Positions 62,436 to 64,000 of a stretch of DNA of 64,000 nt are shown piece by piece. Source of the stretch: Achromobacter ruhlandii (GTDB taxonomy: Bacteria > Pseudomonadota > Gammaproteobacteria > Burkholderiales > Burkholderiaceae_B). The DNA is taken from contig NZ_CADIJL010000002.1 in assembly GCF_902859695.1 (NCBI RefSeq), positions 310,001 through 374,000 on the forward strand, read 5' to 3'. Numbering within the stretch: the first letter of the stretch is position 1; each line of letters starts with the position of its first letter. The notes beneath the pieces are model-generated. The model saw nothing but the letters and a program-made list of their open reading frames with translations, did not search any database and was not told the origin of the DNA. Made by a program: the position numbers and the translations under genes.

Positions 62436-63020
62436 ATGGGAAAAAACGCTATCGCCGCGGCGCTTGCCGCGTTCACGCTGTGCGCCGGCCCCGTGCTGGC
62501 GCAACCGTCCAAGCCCACGCCCACGCCCACGGCCCCCGCCGCGGCGCCGGGCAAGTCGGACAGCGTTGCCGAGTTCGACAAGCAGATGAGCACCGCCGAA
62601 GACAACCTGCGCAAGATGCAGGAGCAGATGGACGCGTTGCGCAAGACGCAGGAACCCGAGGCCCGGCAACGCCTGTTGCAGGAACATTGGGACACCATGC
62701 AGGCCACCATGGGGTTGATGCAGTCAATGCGTGGCATGGATGGCCGGGGTTGCTGTCTCGGTGGTCCAGGGGCGGGCGGTCCGATGATGGGACGCGGCCC
62801 GATGATGGGCAGCGGCGGGCGGCAGGGGCAGCCGCCCGACCGGGGCCAGATGCGGCGCTTTTACTCCGGCATGACCGAACGCCAGCTCAAGGACCACCAG
62901 TACATGGTGGATCAGTACATGGGTATGCAGCAGTCGTTGATGCAGCAGATGATGTGGCACCAACTCATGCAGCGTGGCCCGGCGGGTACGCCGCCAGCCG
63001 CGGCGCCGGCCGCGCGGTGA
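62436..63020 (+). CDS. Secreted Met- and Gly-rich coiled-coil protein
   Basis: A 194-aa protein with a signal peptide (MGKNAIAAALAAFTLCAGPV, cut after LA-Q). A coiled-coil segment (EFDKQMSTAEDNLRKMQEQM) follows. The C-terminal half is dominated by Met, Gly and Gln (GPMMGRGPMMGSGGRQGQPP, then MGMQQSLMQQMMWHQLMQRG), with a Cys pair in GRGCCLGG. Met-rich periplasmic proteins often bind copper, but no known family is matched, so this is only an idea. It is probably transcribed with the downstream kinase gene. Confidence 0.6.
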   Translation: MGKNAIAAALAAFTLCAGPVLAQPSKPTPTPTAPAAAPGKSDSVAEFDKQMSTAEDNLRKMQEQMDALRKTQEPEARQRLLQEHWDTMQATMGLMQSMRGMDGRGCCLGGPGAGGPMMGRGPMMGSGGRQGQPPDRGQMRRFYSGMTERQLKDHQYMVDQYMGMQQSLMQQMMWHQLMQRGPAGTPPAAAPAAR

Positions 63021-63087
63021 GGTGCGGCCGGGCGGACGTCCACGGGATAATGGCGCCGCAAGGTCGCTCTCGACCCCGGAGGAACGC

Positions 63088-64000
63088 ATGACGGTTGACA
63101 CCCAGTCCGCCACCCTGGCGTACCTGACCCTCCCAAGCGTGCAGGGCGTGCCGGCGGCCGACATCACCACGGTGCGCACGCATCTGTCCACTATCGTGCT
63201 TGCCGGCCAGCGTGCCTGCAAGCTCAAGCGCGCGGTCCGGCTGCCGTACGTCGATCAGTCCAGTCCGGCGTTGCGGCTGCGGGCCTGCGAGCGTGAACTG
63301 GCCTTGAACCGCCGCACCGCGCCCGGGTTGTACCTGGGGGTGCGCCGCATCACTCGCCAGGACGATGGCCGGTTGGCGTTCGACGGGCCGGGCGAACTGG
63401 TCGATGCGGTGGTGGACATGCGACGCTTCGCCGACGATGCGCTGCTGGAAACGGTGGTGACGCGCGACGGCCTGTCAGAGGCGTTGGCCGATCGCCTGGC
63501 GGGCGCGATTGCCGATTTCCATGACCGCGCGGAGGTCGCGCCGGACGTGGATATGCCAGCGCGCCTGGCGCGGGTGGTCGACACCAATGCGCGGGTCTTC
63601 GCCGCGTTGCCGTCGTTGCCCGCGGACCGGACCGCCGCGCTGGATGCGGCGTTGCGGCGCGAACTGGCGCGTCACGCGCCGCTGCTGCGGGCACGCGCAA
63701 GGGCCGGCAAGGTGCGCCAATGCCACGGTGACCTGCACCTGGGCAATATCTGCCTGATCGACGGCGAGCCGATCCTGTTCGACTGCCTGGAGTTCGATGC
63801 GTCGCTGTCCACCATCGACGTGCTGTACGACCTGGCCTTTCTGTTGATGGATCTGTGGAGCCGGGGGCTGGCGCCGCGGGCCAACCAGTTGCTCAACCGC
63901 TACCTGGATCGCAGCGGCGACGAAGACGGCCTGCCGCTGATGCCGGCCTTCATGGCGTTGCGCGCCGCGATCCGCGCCCACGTCGTCGCCACCCAGGCCG
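63088..64000 (+). CDS. Aminoglycoside-phosphotransferase-like kinase (COG2187), truncated by window end
   Basis: At least 304 codons, open at the right edge. ATG 63088 (MTVDTQ) has GGAGGAA a few bases upstream. The kinase-like catalytic segment is QCHGDLHLGNICLIDGEPIL followed by FDCLEFDASLSTIDVLYDLA: the Brenner-type His-Gly-Asp ... Asn and a metal-binding Asp in FDCLEFD. Such COG2187 proteins are commonly longer, with a C-terminal P-loop kinase domain. The downstream part lies outside the window. Confidence 0.8.
   Translation, partial: MTVDTQSATLAYLTLPSVQGVPAADITTVRTHLSTIVLAGQRACKLKRAVRLPYVDQSSPALRLRACERELALNRRTAPGLYLGVRRITRQDDGRLAFDGPGELVDAVVDMRRFADDALLETVVTRDGLSEALADRLAGAIADFHDRAEVAPDVDMPARLARVVDTNARVFAALPSLPADRTAALDAALRRELARHAPLLRARARAGKVRQCHGDLHLGNICLIDGEPILFDCLEFDASLSTIDVLYDLAFLLMDLWSRGLAPRANQLLNRYLDRSGDEDGLPLMPAFMALRAAIRAHVVATQA

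Overview
The window looks like the chromosome of a high-GC betaproteobacterium of the Alcaligenaceae (Achromobacter/Bordetella-like). This is inferred from the strong G/C third-position codon bias, the abundance of LysR regulators, two Bug-type (tripartite tricarboxylate) solute-binding proteins and the guaB-guaA arrangement. No rRNA, tRNA or CRISPR array was recognised. Three stretches are visibly AT-richer than the rest and look acquired: about 1-1150 (orphan ParA-like ATPase), 7.8-11.3 kb (a nuclease-like protein next to a TIGR04141/DUF6119 protein) and 43.4-54.2 kb (a type I restriction-modification island behind guaA).

Layout. 1-1.1 kb: ParA-like ATPase. 1.2-4.6 kb: AraC regulator divergent from a TonB-dependent siderophore receptor. 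4.7-7.7 kb: leucine-rich-repeat protein and a DUF4034/Sel1-like repeat protein. 7.9-10.5 kb: candidate two-gene defence cassette, followed by a frameshifted relic of the small gene at 11.4 kb. 12-24 kb: a methyltransferase, then a tightly coupled minus-strand operon (lysR, flavoprotein oxidoreductase, dppBCDF-like permease and ATPases, periplasmic binding protein, BAAT-type hydrolase, double-AhpD-domain protein). Successive genes from lysR to dppF are joined by ATGA overlaps. 24-26 kb: a MerR-ATPase fusion, a lipoprotein with an internally duplicated domain, and a small secreted repeat protein that looks like a 7(1) septoil-knot protein.

26-36 kb: two catabolic/uptake units, each with a Bug protein and a divergent LysR: dsdA-bug-amidase, and bug-2-hydroxyacid dehydrogenase. 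Several small genes lie between them. 36-40 kb: secreted and membrane proteins, a 300-bp nest of GGGGC and 15-bp repeats, a DCC-family protein and a DUF2239 protein with a conspicuous operator. 40-43.4 kb: guaB and guaA, the purine pathway from IMP to GMP.

43.4-53.6 kb: genomic island downstream of guaA. It starts with a decayed tyrosine integrase and carries HTH, hsdM, hsdS, a DUF1016 nuclease, hsdR and a COG2958-like PD-(D/E)XK protein. It ends in IS256-like and IS66-like fragments. 53.6-64 kb: secreted proteins of unknown function, a quinone oxidoreductase and ArsR regulator sharing one 20-bp operator, a LysR/isochorismatase pair, a second LRR-like protein, a Met-rich secreted protein and a truncated COG2187-type kinase at the window edge.

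Best leads for something new: the 7.9-10.5 kb cassette, the accessory nucleases built into the type I R-M operon, the MerR-ATPase fusion, the septoil-knot candidate, and the pentanucleotide/minisatellite block in front of a membrane-protein gene.
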